The notes below the pieces were generated by a model. That model was given only the letters and a program-made list of their open reading frames with translations. It made no database searches and was not told the DNA's origin. Positions 40,626 to 49,754 of a DNA stretch of 64,000 nucleotides are shown one piece after another. The DNA is taken from assembly GCA_022448005.1 (NCBI GenBank), contig JAKUTK010000011.1, positions 1-64,000 of the forward strand, given 5' to 3'. The first letter of the stretch is position 1. Each line of letters opens with the position of its first letter. A program made the position numbers and the translations under genes. Source of the DNA: Pseudomonas sp. Lineage in GTDB: Bacteria > Pseudomonadota > Gammaproteobacteria > Pseudomonadales > Pseudomonadaceae.

Positions 40626-40673
40626 CACCTGTGACGTGGCATGGCATGGCATGGCATGGCAGCGTCACAGGTG
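40626..40673. repeat. 11-bp inverted repeat with a loop of five TGGCA repeats
   Basis: CACCTGTGACG (40626-40636) and its exact complement (40663-40673) enclose five tandem copies of TGGCA plus a G. The element starts 12 bases after the last dgc-cluster gene. Pentamer copy number could vary by slippage. Confidence 0.8.
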
Positions 40674-40756
40674 CGCCATGGCCACAGCTCGAACAAGCAG
40701 TTCCGAAGCCGGCAGTGTCGTCAAAAATCAGCGCGTAGCTTCTACCCAAAAACTGC

Positions 40757-40789
40757 AAAAAAAGGTGGATGACATCGTCACCCACCTTT
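40757..40789 (-). terminator. Terminator of gbdR (possibly bidirectional)
   Basis: Read leftward, AAAGGTGG, a 13-base loop and CCACCTTTTTT form an intrinsic terminator about 20 bases after the gbdR stop. The A/T arms on both sides make it usable in the other direction, ending dgc transcripts. Confidence 0.8.
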
Positions 40790-40811
40790 ATCAACCAGAG
40801 CGTGCGCTACG

Positions 40812-41909
40812 TCAGATGCGCACGCTGGCGAATGTCGATTCACCCTGCGCACGCTGCAACGCTGCGACAGTGGCAGGATTTCTGCTGGCCTCGCCGGGAC
40901 GCGGTATCAGCGCAACAACCTGCGCCGACTGCTGGCCCGAGCGTTCGTCACGCGGCGGAATGCCGAAGAACTCGCGGTAGCACTTGGAGAAGTGCGGGGT
41001 CGAAACGAAGCCGCAGACCGAAGCCACTTCGATGATCGACATCGGCGTCTGCTTGAGCAGCTGGCGCGCACGAATCAGCCGCAGCTTCAGGTAATAGCGC
41101 GACGGCGAGCAGTGCAGGTATTTCTGGAACAGTCGCTCGAGCTGGCGCCGCGACACGCTCACGTAGCAGGCCAGTTCGTCCAGGTCGATCAGCTCTTCGA
41201 GGTTGGCCTCCATCAGGGCCACGATCTCCAGCAGTTTCGGCTGGTTGGTGCCCAGCATGTGCTTGAGGGGCACGCGCTGAAGATCCTGTTCACTGCGGAT
41301 GCGCTCATACATGAACATGTCGGAGATGGCCGCGGCCAGCTCACGCCCGTGCCGTGCGCCAATCAGTTGCAGCATCAGATCCATGGGCGCAGTGCCGCCG
41401 GAGGCGGTGTGGCGATTGCGATCAATGGAGAACAGCCGGGGGGTGACGGCGGTACGTGGGAAGGCTTCCTGCATCGCAGCCAGGCATTCCCAATGCACGC
41501 TGCAGTCATAGCCATCGAGCAAGCCGGCCTTGGCCAACGCCCAACTGCCGGTACACACCGCGCCAAGCTGACGGCCATGACGCGCTTGCGTCTGCAGCCA
41601 GTGCAAATGCTCGCGCGTCACGCTGTGCTGAATATCCACGCCGCCGCAGACCATTACGCTGTCCAGGCTGGGCGCGGTCTCGAAGCTGGCGTCTGGGGTG
41701 ATCTGCAGGCCGTCGCTGGCGCTGACGGACTGCCCCGACTGGGTCACGGTAAACCAGCGGTACAGCTCTTTGCCGGACAGCTGATTGGCCATCCGCAGCG
41801 GTTCCACGGCCGAGGCCAGGGAAATCAGGGTGAAGTTTTCCAACAGCAGGAAGCCGATGGTCTGTGGGAGCCGGTTCGGGGGCTGTGACCCGGGGTTGAT
41901 CTGTGACAT
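40812..41909 (-). CDS. gbdR: GbdR, AraC-type activator of glycine betaine catabolism
   Basis: GbdR senses betaine and dimethylglycine and activates the gbc, dgc, sox and choline transport genes in P. aeruginosa. The 365-aa protein has an N-terminal DJ-1/GATase1-like ligand domain (~15-200, with AVCTGSWALAKAGLLDG) and a C-terminal AraC/XylS DNA-binding pair (~225-325, CYVSVSRRQLERLFQKYL and IIEVASVCGFVSTPHFSKCY). Its gene sits between the dgc genes and sdaB, leftward, with a terminator behind. A BetI-like palindrome lies about 120 bases upstream. Confidence 0.93.
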   Translation of the reverse strand: MSQINPGSQPPNRLPQTIGFLLLENFTLISLASAVEPLRMANQLSGKELYRWFTVTQSGQSVSASDGLQITPDASFETAPSLDSVMVCGGVDIQHSVTREHLHWLQTQARHGRQLGAVCTGSWALAKAGLLDGYDCSVHWECLAAMQEAFPRTAVTPRLFSIDRNRHTASGGTAPMDLMLQLIGARHGRELAAAISDMFMYERIRSEQDLQRVPLKHMLGTNQPKLLEIVALMEANLEELIDLDELACYVSVSRRQLERLFQKYLHCSPSRYYLKLRLIRARQLLKQTPMSIIEVASVCGFVSTPHFSKCYREFFGIPPRDERSGQQSAQVVALIPRPGEASRNPATVAALQRAQGESTFASVRI

Positions 41910-42304
41910 GACGGACCCTCACGGTAGGCAATTTTCACGAGCCTTTGACGAGGCTCTTTTTCTTGTAGTGTGCAGCGCTGGCTAGCGCCGGGTTTTGCTT
42001 ATAAAGAAGGCAAACTGCGTGCCTACTTTGAATGCGCGTTCAATTAAACGTTAGCACCTTCTGAAACGCCCCCGTCATGCGCCTCGCGTGACGCAGATAG
42101 AACAGTGTAAAGGAAGGGGGTTATTCGCCTGTGAGCACTTTGGTAGCAGTGTGGCGCGCCTTTTGGCGCGATCCGCACACTGTCGCTCTCAGGTAACAGG
42201 GCTGGGTAACAGTTGGGGTGCAGGTGACTGAGTTCGAGCGCCCGCGCAGGGCGAAGAATGCACCGCAACGGGCCGTCACGAAGGGCCCGATGCACCCGTT
42301 CGAC
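41910..42304. promoter_or_regulatory. Region between sdaB and gbdR
   Basis: 395 non-coding bases. It contains the BetI-like palindrome at 42028-42043, a hairpin CGCGCC-TTTT-GGCGCG (42155-42170) that may end sdaB transcripts, and presumably the gbdR promoter. No small gene is supported. Confidence 0.55.
42028..42043. promoter_or_regulatory. BetI-like palindrome upstream of gbdR
   Basis: TTGAA-TGCGCG-TTCAA is a perfect 5-bp-arm palindrome that shares GCGTTCAAT with the betI operator at 49061-49074. It lies 119 bases before the gbdR start. Binding by BetI is an inference. Confidence 0.4.
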
Positions 42305-43681
42305 TCAGCACTCGATGGCATTGACCGCCAGGCCGCCACGGGACGTTTCTTTGTACTTGTCGTGCATGTCGGCACCCGTGTCACGCATCGTGCGGATGAC
42401 ACGGTCGAGCGAGATGAAATGCTCGCCGTCACCGCGCATCGCCATCTGCGCGGCATTGATCGCCTTCATCGCGGCGATCGCGTTGCGCTCGATACAGGGC
42501 ACCTGCACCAACCCGCCGACAGGGTCGCAGGTAAGCCCCAGGTTGTGCTCGAGGCCGATTTCTGCCGCGTTCTCCAACTGCTCGGGTGTCGCGCCGAGCA
42601 GTTCGGCCAGCCCGGCCGCGGCCATGGCACAAGCGGAACCCACCTCACCCTGGCAACCCACTTCAGCGCCTGAAATGGAGGCGTTCTTCTTGCACAGAAT
42701 GCCAATCGACGCCGCGGCGAGCAGATAGTCGACCACGTCGTTGTCAGACGCTTCCGGATGGAATTTCATGTAGTAATGCAGCACAGCCGGAATGATGCCT
42801 GCCGCGCCGTTGGTGGGCGCCGTAACCATGCGCCCGCCCGCTGCGTTTTCCTCGTTGACCGCCAGGGCGAACAGGTTCACCCATTCCATGGCGCTCATGG
42901 TCGTGCCGATGACGTTCGGCTTGCCCAGCTCCAGCAGGTTCTGGTGCAGTCTGGCGGCACGCCGCCGGACCTTCAGCCCGCCGGGCAGTATGCCTTCATG
43001 GCGCAAGCCATTGGTGACACACAGCTTCATCGCCTCCCACAGGCGCAACAGCCCCTGGCGAATCTCCGCCTCGCTGCGCCAGGCCATCTCGTTGGCCATC
43101 ATCAGTTCACTGACGCGCATGCCGTGGCGCTTGCACAGCACCAGCAGTTCGACAGCATTGGAAAAATCATAGGGCAGTACGGTGTGGTCCTGGTCCAGCA
43201 GTCCGGCAGCGGCCTGCTCGGCGTTGACCACGAATCCACCGCCGACGGAGTAGTAGGTGTCCTCGTGCAGCACACCGGAAGGTCCATACGCGATGAAGGT
43301 GACGGCATTGGGGTGATACGGCAGATTTTCCTCGAGCAGGAGCAGGTCTTGGGACCAGTCGAACGCGATCGGCCACTGCCCGTCGAGCCGTAGCTGGCCA
43401 CAGGATCGAAGTGCGGCGATGCGCGGGGCTATCTGCTCCGGATCGATAACGTCCGGTCGCTCGCCCATCAGGCCCATGATCACGGCGTTATCGGTGCCAT
43501 GCCCGACCCCGGTGGCCGACAGCGAGCCATACAGGCGCACTTCGACTCGCCATACCCGCTCGAGCATCTGGCGCTCGCGCAAGGCATCGACAAAAAGCGC
43601 CCCGGCGAGCATCGGTCCGACGGTATGGGAGCTGGAAGGCCCGATGCCGATTTTGAAAAGGTCGAATACGCTGATCGCCAC
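42305..43681 (-). CDS. sdaB: L-serine ammonia-lyase (dehydratase)
   Basis: SdaB converts serine from the betaine route to pyruvate and ammonia with an oxygen-sensitive [4Fe-4S] cluster. The frame opens at 43723, but the family start is (M)[19 protein letters not shown], read from GTG at 43681 with GGAG upstream; this gives 458 aa. Cysteines in GILCKKN, SACAMAA and LTCDPVGG supply the cluster. It lies beside gbdR, as in P. aeruginosa, completing the pathway to central metabolism. Confidence 0.94.
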   Translation of the reverse strand: MAISVFDLFKIGIGPSSSHTVGPMLAGALFVDALRERQMLERVWRVEVRLYGSLSATGVGHGTDNAVIMGLMGERPDVIDPEQIAPRIAALRSCGQLRLDGQWPIAFDWSQDLLLLEENLPYHPNAVTFIAYGPSGVLHEDTYYSVGGGFVVNAEQAAAGLLDQDHTVLPYDFSNAVELLVLCKRHGMRVSELMMANEMAWRSEAEIRQGLLRLWEAMKLCVTNGLRHEGILPGGLKVRRRAARLHQNLLELGKPNVIGTTMSAMEWVNLFALAVNEENAAGGRMVTAPTNGAAGIIPAVLHYYMKFHPEASDNDVVDYLLAAASIGILCKKNASISGAEVGCQGEVGSACAMAAAGLAELLGATPEQLENAAEIGLEHNLGLTCDPVGGLVQVPCIERNAIAAMKAINAAQMAMRGDGEHFISLDRVIRTMRDTGADMHDKYKETSRGGLAVNAIEC

Positions 43682-44694
43682 GCTAAACGCTCCACTGGAA
43701 GCCCTGAAGACAGGCGCCATCATGGTGGTTTTGCGAACACATAGAAGTCTGGCACCGACGTGGTCATGCTCAATTCCGTCAGGTTGCCCAGTTTATGACC
43801 AGCCGGTCTTGCCCCGCTCAACCGCTATCCAAAAGTGTCATCAGCCGTGCCGCAACCACCCTGGACGCGCATGAATGGCGCCGGCACGGCCGTCGCAACC
43901 AGCCGGTCGTTTGCGACGAGACGGTCAGCTGCAGATTAACGACGGCCCACGCCTCCCCTTTAATTGCCATTCGACTCAGGTCGCTGCGGCGGGTCCTCGC
44001 CCCATTCCGCACTGCGCGGCCATGTCAAAGGACCCGCGATGCAGAGCAGACGCCAGATGTCCGGGGCAGGCGAAACAAGCCGAGCCCACAACATGATCTA
44101 CGCTCATAGTGCCGTCACGCCAGCGCCTCTTTTACTGGCCGAATGCGCCGTAATGGTTCAATTCTCAGCAAACAGCTGGAAATTTGCACCATCACCGTGA
44201 TGAATTTTTTTCGCTCATGAATAAAAAATGACGCATGTCGCCGTTCAGTATGTAGGCGTCGTAACTCGACAATTGTCGCGCCCAAAGCGGCCTATCGTTG
44301 AGTCATGTTCCACAGCCGGCGCCTGGTGCGGCGGTGATTGGAGGCCTTGTATGACGTAGCTTCAGCCGTCCCCAACGGCTGAGCAGATAACAATAATGGG
44401 TACCGGTTCCGCTCCGCAGGGAGCGTACGAACCACGATGAACTTACTAGCACTGCCAAGGGTAAAAGCGGTCACGACACAGCGGTGAAACGCCACGACGC
44501 CGAGCCTACAGACGCGCGAGATGAGTCGCTCATTTCGCCTGGCGACTGCAGCCCGTCGAGCGACCGCAAGATCGCTTCAGCCCAGTACATGACTACCGAT
44601 TACGCCATTAAGCAGTTGGCAACAGCCGTCGAGCGCTGCGTGCGCTTGCGGCCTCCGTTTAGCTGAGCTGGATGTCTACTGAGGGAACCGTCCC
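43682..44694. promoter_or_regulatory. 1-kb divergent non-coding region between sdaB and the ABC importer
   Basis: No gene is supported in this unusually long gap. Visible structure: GTCGCAA/TTGCGAC inverted repeat (43892-43917), the palindrome CGACAATTGTCG (44267-44278), a hairpin TCAGCCGT-CCCCA-ACGGCTGA (44362-44382), and an A/T-rich stretch around 44200-44230. GbdR sites are expected here but I could not place them. Confidence 0.5.
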
Positions 44695-45891
44695 ATGCAG
44701 TCTGGAAAGATCGTCGTCGAGAACCTGTACAAGGTCTTCGGCCCACACGAACAAGAAGTCATCTCCTTGCTCAAGCAAGGCTGGAGCAAGGACAAGATTC
44801 TCGCCGAGCGTGGCGCGGTCATCGGCGTAAGCGATGTGTCGTTCAGCGTCGAGGAAGGCGAAATCTTCGTCCTGATGGGCCTGTCCGGCTCCGGCAAATC
44901 CACGCTGATACGCCTGATCAACCGCCTGATCGAGCCCAGCGCCGGAGACGTCTTCATCGATGGGCAGAACGTCGCCAAATTGCCCCACTCGCAACTCATC
45001 GACCTGCGTCGACGTGACATGAGCATGGTCTTCCAGTCGTTCGCCCTGATGCCCTCGCGCACGGTGCTGGACAACGCCGCCTTCGGCCTCGAGGTCGCTG
45101 GCGTCGGGCGCAAGGAGCGCGAGCAGCGCGCCATGACGGTGCTCAAGCAGGTCGGTCTCGACACCTTCGCGCACAAGTTTCCGCACGAACTGTCCGGTGG
45201 CATGCAACAGCGCGTTGGCCTGGCCCGTGCCCTGGCGGTCAACCCTTCGATGATCATCATGGACGAGGCCTTTTCCGCGCTCGACCCGCTCAAGCGCCGG
45301 GAGATGCAGGACGTCCTACTGGAGCTGCAGAAGACCCACCGACGCACGATCATCTTTGTCTCCCATGACATCGAGGAGGCCATGCGCATCGGTAACCGCA
45401 TCGGCATCATGGAAGGTGGCAAGCTGATTCAGGTCGGTACGCCGCAGGAACTGGTCGACAATCCCGCCAGCAGCTACGTGCGCAACTTCTTCGAAACCGT
45501 CAACACCAGCCGTTACCTCACCGCCGGCCAGCTCAAGGCCGACAGCGTCCCGCTCTACGTGCATAACGGCACGGCCCCGGACGCCCTGAAGGTCTGCCAG
45601 GACCTGCAGGCGCTGGACAAGCACTACGCCTTCGTCGTCGATGAAGAAAAACGCTTTCGTGGCTCGATCAGCCTGGAACGACTGGCTCTACTGGTCGAGA
45701 ACGGCCGGACCTGTGCCCTCGAGGCCAACCTGCTGAAGCAGATCGCCCCCCTCACCGAAGACCAGCCGCTCGATCAGATCATCGGACGCCTGGTGGATAA
45801 CGAGGGACCCATGCCCGTGGTGGACAGCCTGGGGTTCTATGCGGGCGCCATCAGTAAAGGCCGCCTTCTGACTCGCCTGCAGGAGGAATGA
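44695..45891 (+). CDS. cbcV: Choline/betaine ABC importer, ATP-binding subunit
   Basis: CbcV energises quaternary amine uptake. The 398-aa protein has Walker A GLSGSGKST near residue 63, signature LSGGMQQRVGLARAL, Walker B MIIMDEAFSALD, the H-loop SHDIEE, and a C-terminal CBS-type region (~280-395) as in ProV/OpuAA. The stop overlaps an ATG upstream of the permease start. First gene of the importer operon. The name follows P. aeruginosa cbcVWX; gene order here is V-W-X. Confidence 0.9.
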   Translation: MQSGKIVVENLYKVFGPHEQEVISLLKQGWSKDKILAERGAVIGVSDVSFSVEEGEIFVLMGLSGSGKSTLIRLINRLIEPSAGDVFIDGQNVAKLPHSQLIDLRRRDMSMVFQSFALMPSRTVLDNAAFGLEVAGVGRKEREQRAMTVLKQVGLDTFAHKFPHELSGGMQQRVGLARALAVNPSMIIMDEAFSALDPLKRREMQDVLLELQKTHRRTIIFVSHDIEEAMRIGNRIGIMEGGKLIQVGTPQELVDNPASSYVRNFFETVNTSRYLTAGQLKADSVPLYVHNGTAPDALKVCQDLQALDKHYAFVVDEEKRFRGSISLERLALLVENGRTCALEANLLKQIAPLTEDQPLDQIIGRLVDNEGPMPVVDSLGFYAGAISKGRLLTRLQEE

Positions 45892-45893
45892 TC

Positions 45894-46781
45894 ATGAGCA
45901 AAGAACTCGATCTCGGAAGCTGGGTCAACGACGTCGTCCAGCACCTGCTGGAAAATTACAGCGGCGCCTTTGACAGCCTCGGAGGTGTCGTCAGCGGATT
46001 TTCCGAAGGTATCGAAGCGTTGCTGATGCTGCCGCCGGCCTGGCTGCTGATCGCCCTCTTCGTTGGCCTCGGGTTGTGGCGCATCGGCGCCCGGTTCGCC
46101 GCTTTTACCGCTGTGTCCTTCGTACTCATTGTGCTCACCGGCTTCTGGGAGCAGACCGTGGTGACCCTCGGCCTGACCTTCTCCGCCACGCTCATCAGCC
46201 TGCTGCTCGGCATTCCGCTGGGCATCTGGTCGGCCCGCAGCGAACGCGTGGCGATGATCACCCGCCCGATCCTGGACTTCATGCAGACCATGCCGGCGTT
46301 CGTCTACCTGATTCCGGCAGCGATGCTGTTCGGCCTCGGCCGCGTGCCCGGCATCATCGCCACGGTGATCTTCGCCATGCCGCCGGCCGTGCGCCTGACC
46401 AACCTGGGCATCCGCCAGGTCAACAAGGAGATCGTCGAAGCTGGGCAATCGTTCGGCTGCAACGGCCGGCAGCTGCTGTTCAAGGTGCAGCTGCCGAATG
46501 CCATGCCGTCGATCATGGCCGGGGTGAACCAGACCATCATGATGGCGCTGTCAATGGTGATCATCGCCTCGATGGTGGGTGCCGGAGGCCTGGGCAACGA
46601 CGTGCTGGCGAGCATTCAGCGACTGGACATCGGCCTCGGCTTCGAAAGCGGCATGGCGGTGGTTCTGCTGGCGATCATCCTGGACCGCATCACCGAAAGC
46701 TTTGGCACCGCCAAACGGGCCACGCAGAAAGCTACTTGGTACACATGGGTGACGACCAAGCTCAGACCGCAGGGCCAGTAA
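45894..46781 (+). CDS. cbcW: Choline/betaine ABC importer, permease
   Basis: Start ATG 45894 (MSKELDLG) is seven bases behind AGGAGG; the ATG at 45888 is too close to that site. The 295-aa permease has about six membrane helices and the binding-protein-dependent EAGQSFGCNGRQLLFKVQLP loop (EAA motif) that docks on the ATPase. ProW/OpuAB family. Two binding-protein genes follow, so one permease may serve both. Confidence 0.92.
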   Translation: MSKELDLGSWVNDVVQHLLENYSGAFDSLGGVVSGFSEGIEALLMLPPAWLLIALFVGLGLWRIGARFAAFTAVSFVLIVLTGFWEQTVVTLGLTFSATLISLLLGIPLGIWSARSERVAMITRPILDFMQTMPAFVYLIPAAMLFGLGRVPGIIATVIFAMPPAVRLTNLGIRQVNKEIVEAGQSFGCNGRQLLFKVQLPNAMPSIMAGVNQTIMMALSMVIIASMVGAGGLGNDVLASIQRLDIGLGFESGMAVVLLAIILDRITESFGTAKRATQKATWYTWVTTKLRPQGQ

Positions 46782-46815
46782 TCGCAACGACCCATTCGGA
46801 AAAAGGGAAATCAGA

Positions 46816-47760
46816 ATGACCACGTTCAAGACGATAACGGGTATCGGCCTGCTCGCCTGCACACTGCTGCAAAGCGCTTGGGCACAGGAACCCGCAAGCT
46901 GCGAAAAGGTGCGTTTCGCCGAGATCGGCTGGGCCGACATCGCCGCGACCACGGGGGTTGCGATGGTCCTGACCGAAGGGCTGGGCTATGACCCGAGCAA
47001 AGTGATGGCCTCGGTACCGATCGCCTTTACCGGGGTGAAAAACAAGCAGATCGATGCGTTTCTCGGCTATTGGTCACCCTCGATGGATGCGGTCATCGAG
47101 CCGTTCACCAAGGACGGTGGCGTCAAGGTGCTCGAGTCGCCCAACCTGGTGGGCGCCAAATACACCCTGGCGGTGCCCACCTATGCAGCCGATGCGGGTC
47201 TGAAAAGCTTCCAGGACATTGCCAAGTTCAAGGATCAGCTGGGCGGCCGGATCTACGCGATCGAGCCGGGCAACGACGGCAACCTGCTGATCGAGAAAAT
47301 GATCAAGAACGATCAGTTCGGCCTCGGTGACTTCCGCATGGTCGAGTCCAGCGAAGCCGGCATGCTGGTCCAGGTGCAACGTGCCATTCGGAAAAAGGAG
47401 CCGGTGGTCTTCCTAGGCTGGGCGCCCCACCCGATGAACTCCCAGTACGATCTGACCTACCTCGCCGGTGGCGACGAGGTGTTCGGGCCTGACTTCGGTG
47501 CCGCCAAGGTGTTTACCGTGGTGCCGCAAGGCTACCTGGAGCGCTGCTCGAACGTCGGGAAGCTGCTGCAGAACCTGCAGTTCAGCGTGCCGATGGAAAG
47601 CGAGCTGATGCAGATGGCCCTTGAGCGTGACGATCCGCAGACCGTCGCCAAGCAATGGATCAAGGACAACCCGGACGCCCTCGACCAGTGGCTGGCCGGG
47701 GTGACCACCCGGGACGGTCAGGACGGCGTTGCGGCCGTGAAGAAATTCGTCGGTCTCTGA
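46816..47760 (+). CDS. cbcX: ABC importer substrate-binding protein, choline type (CbcX-like)
   Basis: This 314-aa periplasmic protein has a signal peptide (KTITGIGLLACTLLQSAWAQ, cleavage after AWA). It belongs to the choline-binding ChoX/CbcX branch: VRFAEIGWADIAATTG and LGWAPHPMNSQYDLTYL supply the tryptophan/aspartate box for quaternary ammonium. It follows the permease by 34 bases. Choline is the likely ligand; betaine or carnitine cannot be excluded. Confidence 0.88.
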   Translation: MTTFKTITGIGLLACTLLQSAWAQEPASCEKVRFAEIGWADIAATTGVAMVLTEGLGYDPSKVMASVPIAFTGVKNKQIDAFLGYWSPSMDAVIEPFTKDGGVKVLESPNLVGAKYTLAVPTYAADAGLKSFQDIAKFKDQLGGRIYAIEPGNDGNLLIEKMIKNDQFGLGDFRMVESSEAGMLVQVQRAIRKKEPVVFLGWAPHPMNSQYDLTYLAGGDEVFGPDFGAAKVFTVVPQGYLERCSNVGKLLQNLQFSVPMESELMQMALERDDPQTVAKQWIKDNPDALDQWLAGVTTRDGQDGVAAVKKFVGL

Positions 47761-47974
47761 CCGGAACCTAGCCAGCCAGGACGCCTCGGCAGACACGCCA
47801 GGCTCCTGACCGGCTGGCGCCAATCCAACCCCTTTCTCTGTCGGTGCGCAGGTCGCGCATCGGAACCGCGCGTGGGGCCCCACTTTGCAAGTGAGGCGCC
47901 AGCAACAACCTTGAGCCCTGGTATGGGCCCCGGTCGGCATCACTGCCACTTTTCCTGACATGGAGCTAACACGC

Positions 47975-48829
47975 ATGAGTCTGATCAAGCATCTCCTTTG
48001 CGGCCTCGGCGCCGCCAGCATGGCGCTCGGCATGGCAGCCAGCATGGCGGCGGACAAGCCCGCGCTGAAAATAGGCTACGTCAACGGTTGGGACGACAGC
48101 GTCGCCGCCACCCACGTGGCGGGCGAAATTCTGCAAAGTAAGCTGGGCTACACCGTCAAGCTGCAACCGGTCGAACCGGCCATCATGTGGCAGGGCGTGG
48201 CGCGCGGTGACCTCGACGCCACCCTCTCCGCCTGGCTGCCGGCCACCCACGGCGAGTACTTCGAGAAACTGAAGGACAAGATCGTGGTGCTCGGCACCAA
48301 CTACGAAGGCGCCAAGATCGGCCTGATCGTGCCGGACTACGTGGAGGCGAAAAGCATCGAGGACCTCAACCAGTACAGCGAGGCATTCGACGGCAAGATC
48401 ACCGGGATCGATGCCGGGGCTGGTGTCATGCGGCGGACCGAGGACGCGATCAAACAGTACGACCTGGACCTGCGCCTGATGCCCAGCTCGGGCCCAGCCA
48501 TGACCACCGCACTGACCCGTGCGGAAAAGGCCAAGGAACCGATTGTCGTCACCGGCTGGATCCCACACTGGATGTTCGCTAAGTGGGATCTGCGCTTCCT
48601 GGAAGACCCGAAGAAGGTCTTCGGTGACGACGAGCACGTCGATACGGTCGCCAACCCGGGGCTCGCCAGCAAGGCTCCCGAAGCCGAGGCCTTCCTGAAG
48701 AAATTCAGCTGGGGCGCCGAGGAAGTTGGCGAGGTGATGCTGGCGATCCGCGACGGCGCCAAGCCTGAAGCTGCCGCCCGCGAGTGGGTGGAAAAGCATC
48801 CGGACCGCGTCGCCGAGTGGCTCGAATAA
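47975..48829 (+). CDS. Second ABC substrate-binding protein, glycine betaine type
   Basis: ATG 47975 (MSLIKHLL), nine bases behind GGAG, gives 284 aa with a signal peptide ending about AAS-MAA. The IGYVNGWDDSVAATHV and LSAWLPATHGEYF segments are those of OpuAC/ProX-type glycine betaine-binding proteins, different from the preceding choline-type protein. A 214-base gap containing the palindrome GTGGGGCCCCAC (47872-47883) separates the two. It probably widens the substrate range of the same CbcVW core. Confidence 0.85.
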   Translation: MSLIKHLLCGLGAASMALGMAASMAADKPALKIGYVNGWDDSVAATHVAGEILQSKLGYTVKLQPVEPAIMWQGVARGDLDATLSAWLPATHGEYFEKLKDKIVVLGTNYEGAKIGLIVPDYVEAKSIEDLNQYSEAFDGKITGIDAGAGVMRRTEDAIKQYDLDLRLMPSSGPAMTTALTRAEKAKEPIVVTGWIPHWMFAKWDLRFLEDPKKVFGDDEHVDTVANPGLASKAPEAEAFLKKFSWGAEEVGEVMLAIRDGAKPEAAAREWVEKHPDRVAEWLE

Positions 48830-49125
48830 CCGCCCCGCTCTTTACCCATCACGAGCGACGCCCTTGGCGGGCGTCGCTCGACACCCTGCGGTCGTATACG
48901 GGCACGCGGCCAGATGGGGTATGGCGATATCAGTAATTTATCTTGCGGCATGCGCTACGCCATGGCGCGCGGGTTCGCTGGTGGCATCGGCCGCGCAGCT
49001 GTCCACCGTACTCAATGCGCGACACGAATATGCCGAATATCGACAACCGCCCTTTTATTGATTGAGCGTTCAATAAAAAGACTCTAGTCTGGTCGCAAGT
49101 CTAAACCTGACCGGATTCTCAAAAA
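48830..49125. promoter_or_regulatory. Intergenic region with the betI promoter
   Basis: 296 bases holding the end of the importer operon (a GAGCGACGCC...GGGCGTCGCTC inverted repeat at about 48851-48879 may terminate it) and the betI control site. No further gene is supported. Confidence 0.55.
49061..49074. promoter_or_regulatory. BetI operator
   Basis: ATTGAGCGTTCAAT is a palindrome (5-bp arms) in an A/T-rich context 51 bases before the betI start, matching the type of site BetI repressors bind to control betIBA. Release by choline is the known mechanism. Confidence 0.7.
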
Positions 49126-49713
49126 ATGCCCAAGCTTGGTATGCAGCCTATAAGGCGCAAGCAGCTGATACATGCGACGCTCGAGGCGGTGGACCAGGTC
49201 GGCATGAGCGACGCCAGCATCTCCATGATTGCGCGCCTGGCCGGGGTGTCGAACGGCATCATTGCCCATTACTTCCAAGACAAGAACGGCCTGCTCGAAG
49301 CGACCATGCGGCACCTGATGAAGGCGCTCAACCAAGCCGTTCGCACGCGACGCGAGCAGCTTGCCGACGACAGTCCTCGCGCACATCTGAAGGCCATCAT
49401 CGAAGGCAACTTCGACGACAGCCAGGTCAATGGCCCGGCGATGAAAACCTGGCTGGCGTTCTGGGCGTTCAGCATGCACCAGCCCTCCCTGCACCGCTTG
49501 CAGCGAATCAATGACCATCGTCTGTATTCGAACCTCTGCTGCGAGTTCCGCCGTGTCCTGCCCCCGGAAAAGGCACGCTCGGCCGCACGCGGCATGGCAG
49601 CACTGATCGACGGCCTCTGGCTGCGCGGCGCGCTGGCCGGCGATGACTTCGACATCGAGCAGGCGCTGCAACTGGCCGACGACTACCTGGATCAGCTCCT
49701 GGCCAACCGCTGA
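49126..49713 (+). CDS. betI: BetI, TetR-family choline-responsive repressor
   Basis: This 195-aa TetR-type protein opens [22 protein letters not shown]; its helix-turn-helix [19 protein letters not shown] is at residues ~31-50. BetI represses betIBA, and choline relieves this. It is the first gene of betIBA and lies behind its presumed operator. Length is normal. Confidence 0.95.
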   Translation: MPKLGMQPIRRKQLIHATLEAVDQVGMSDASISMIARLAGVSNGIIAHYFQDKNGLLEATMRHLMKALNQAVRTRREQLADDSPRAHLKAIIEGNFDDSQVNGPAMKTWLAFWAFSMHQPSLHRLQRINDHRLYSNLCCEFRRVLPPEKARSAARGMAALIDGLWLRGALAGDDFDIEQALQLADDYLDQLLANR

Positions 49714-49754
49714 GCTGCTCCCCATCTCTCCACACGCACCGCGCGAGGATGACC

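Noticed and set aside
40637-40662. Short CRISPR-like array
   Set aside because: The TGGCA units are 5 bases with no spacers; it is a pentamer tandem repeat.
44398-44442. 14-codon leader peptide (MGTGSAPQGAYEPR) in the sdaB-cbcV gap
   Set aside because: No ribosome binding site and no regulatory residue run; likely chance.
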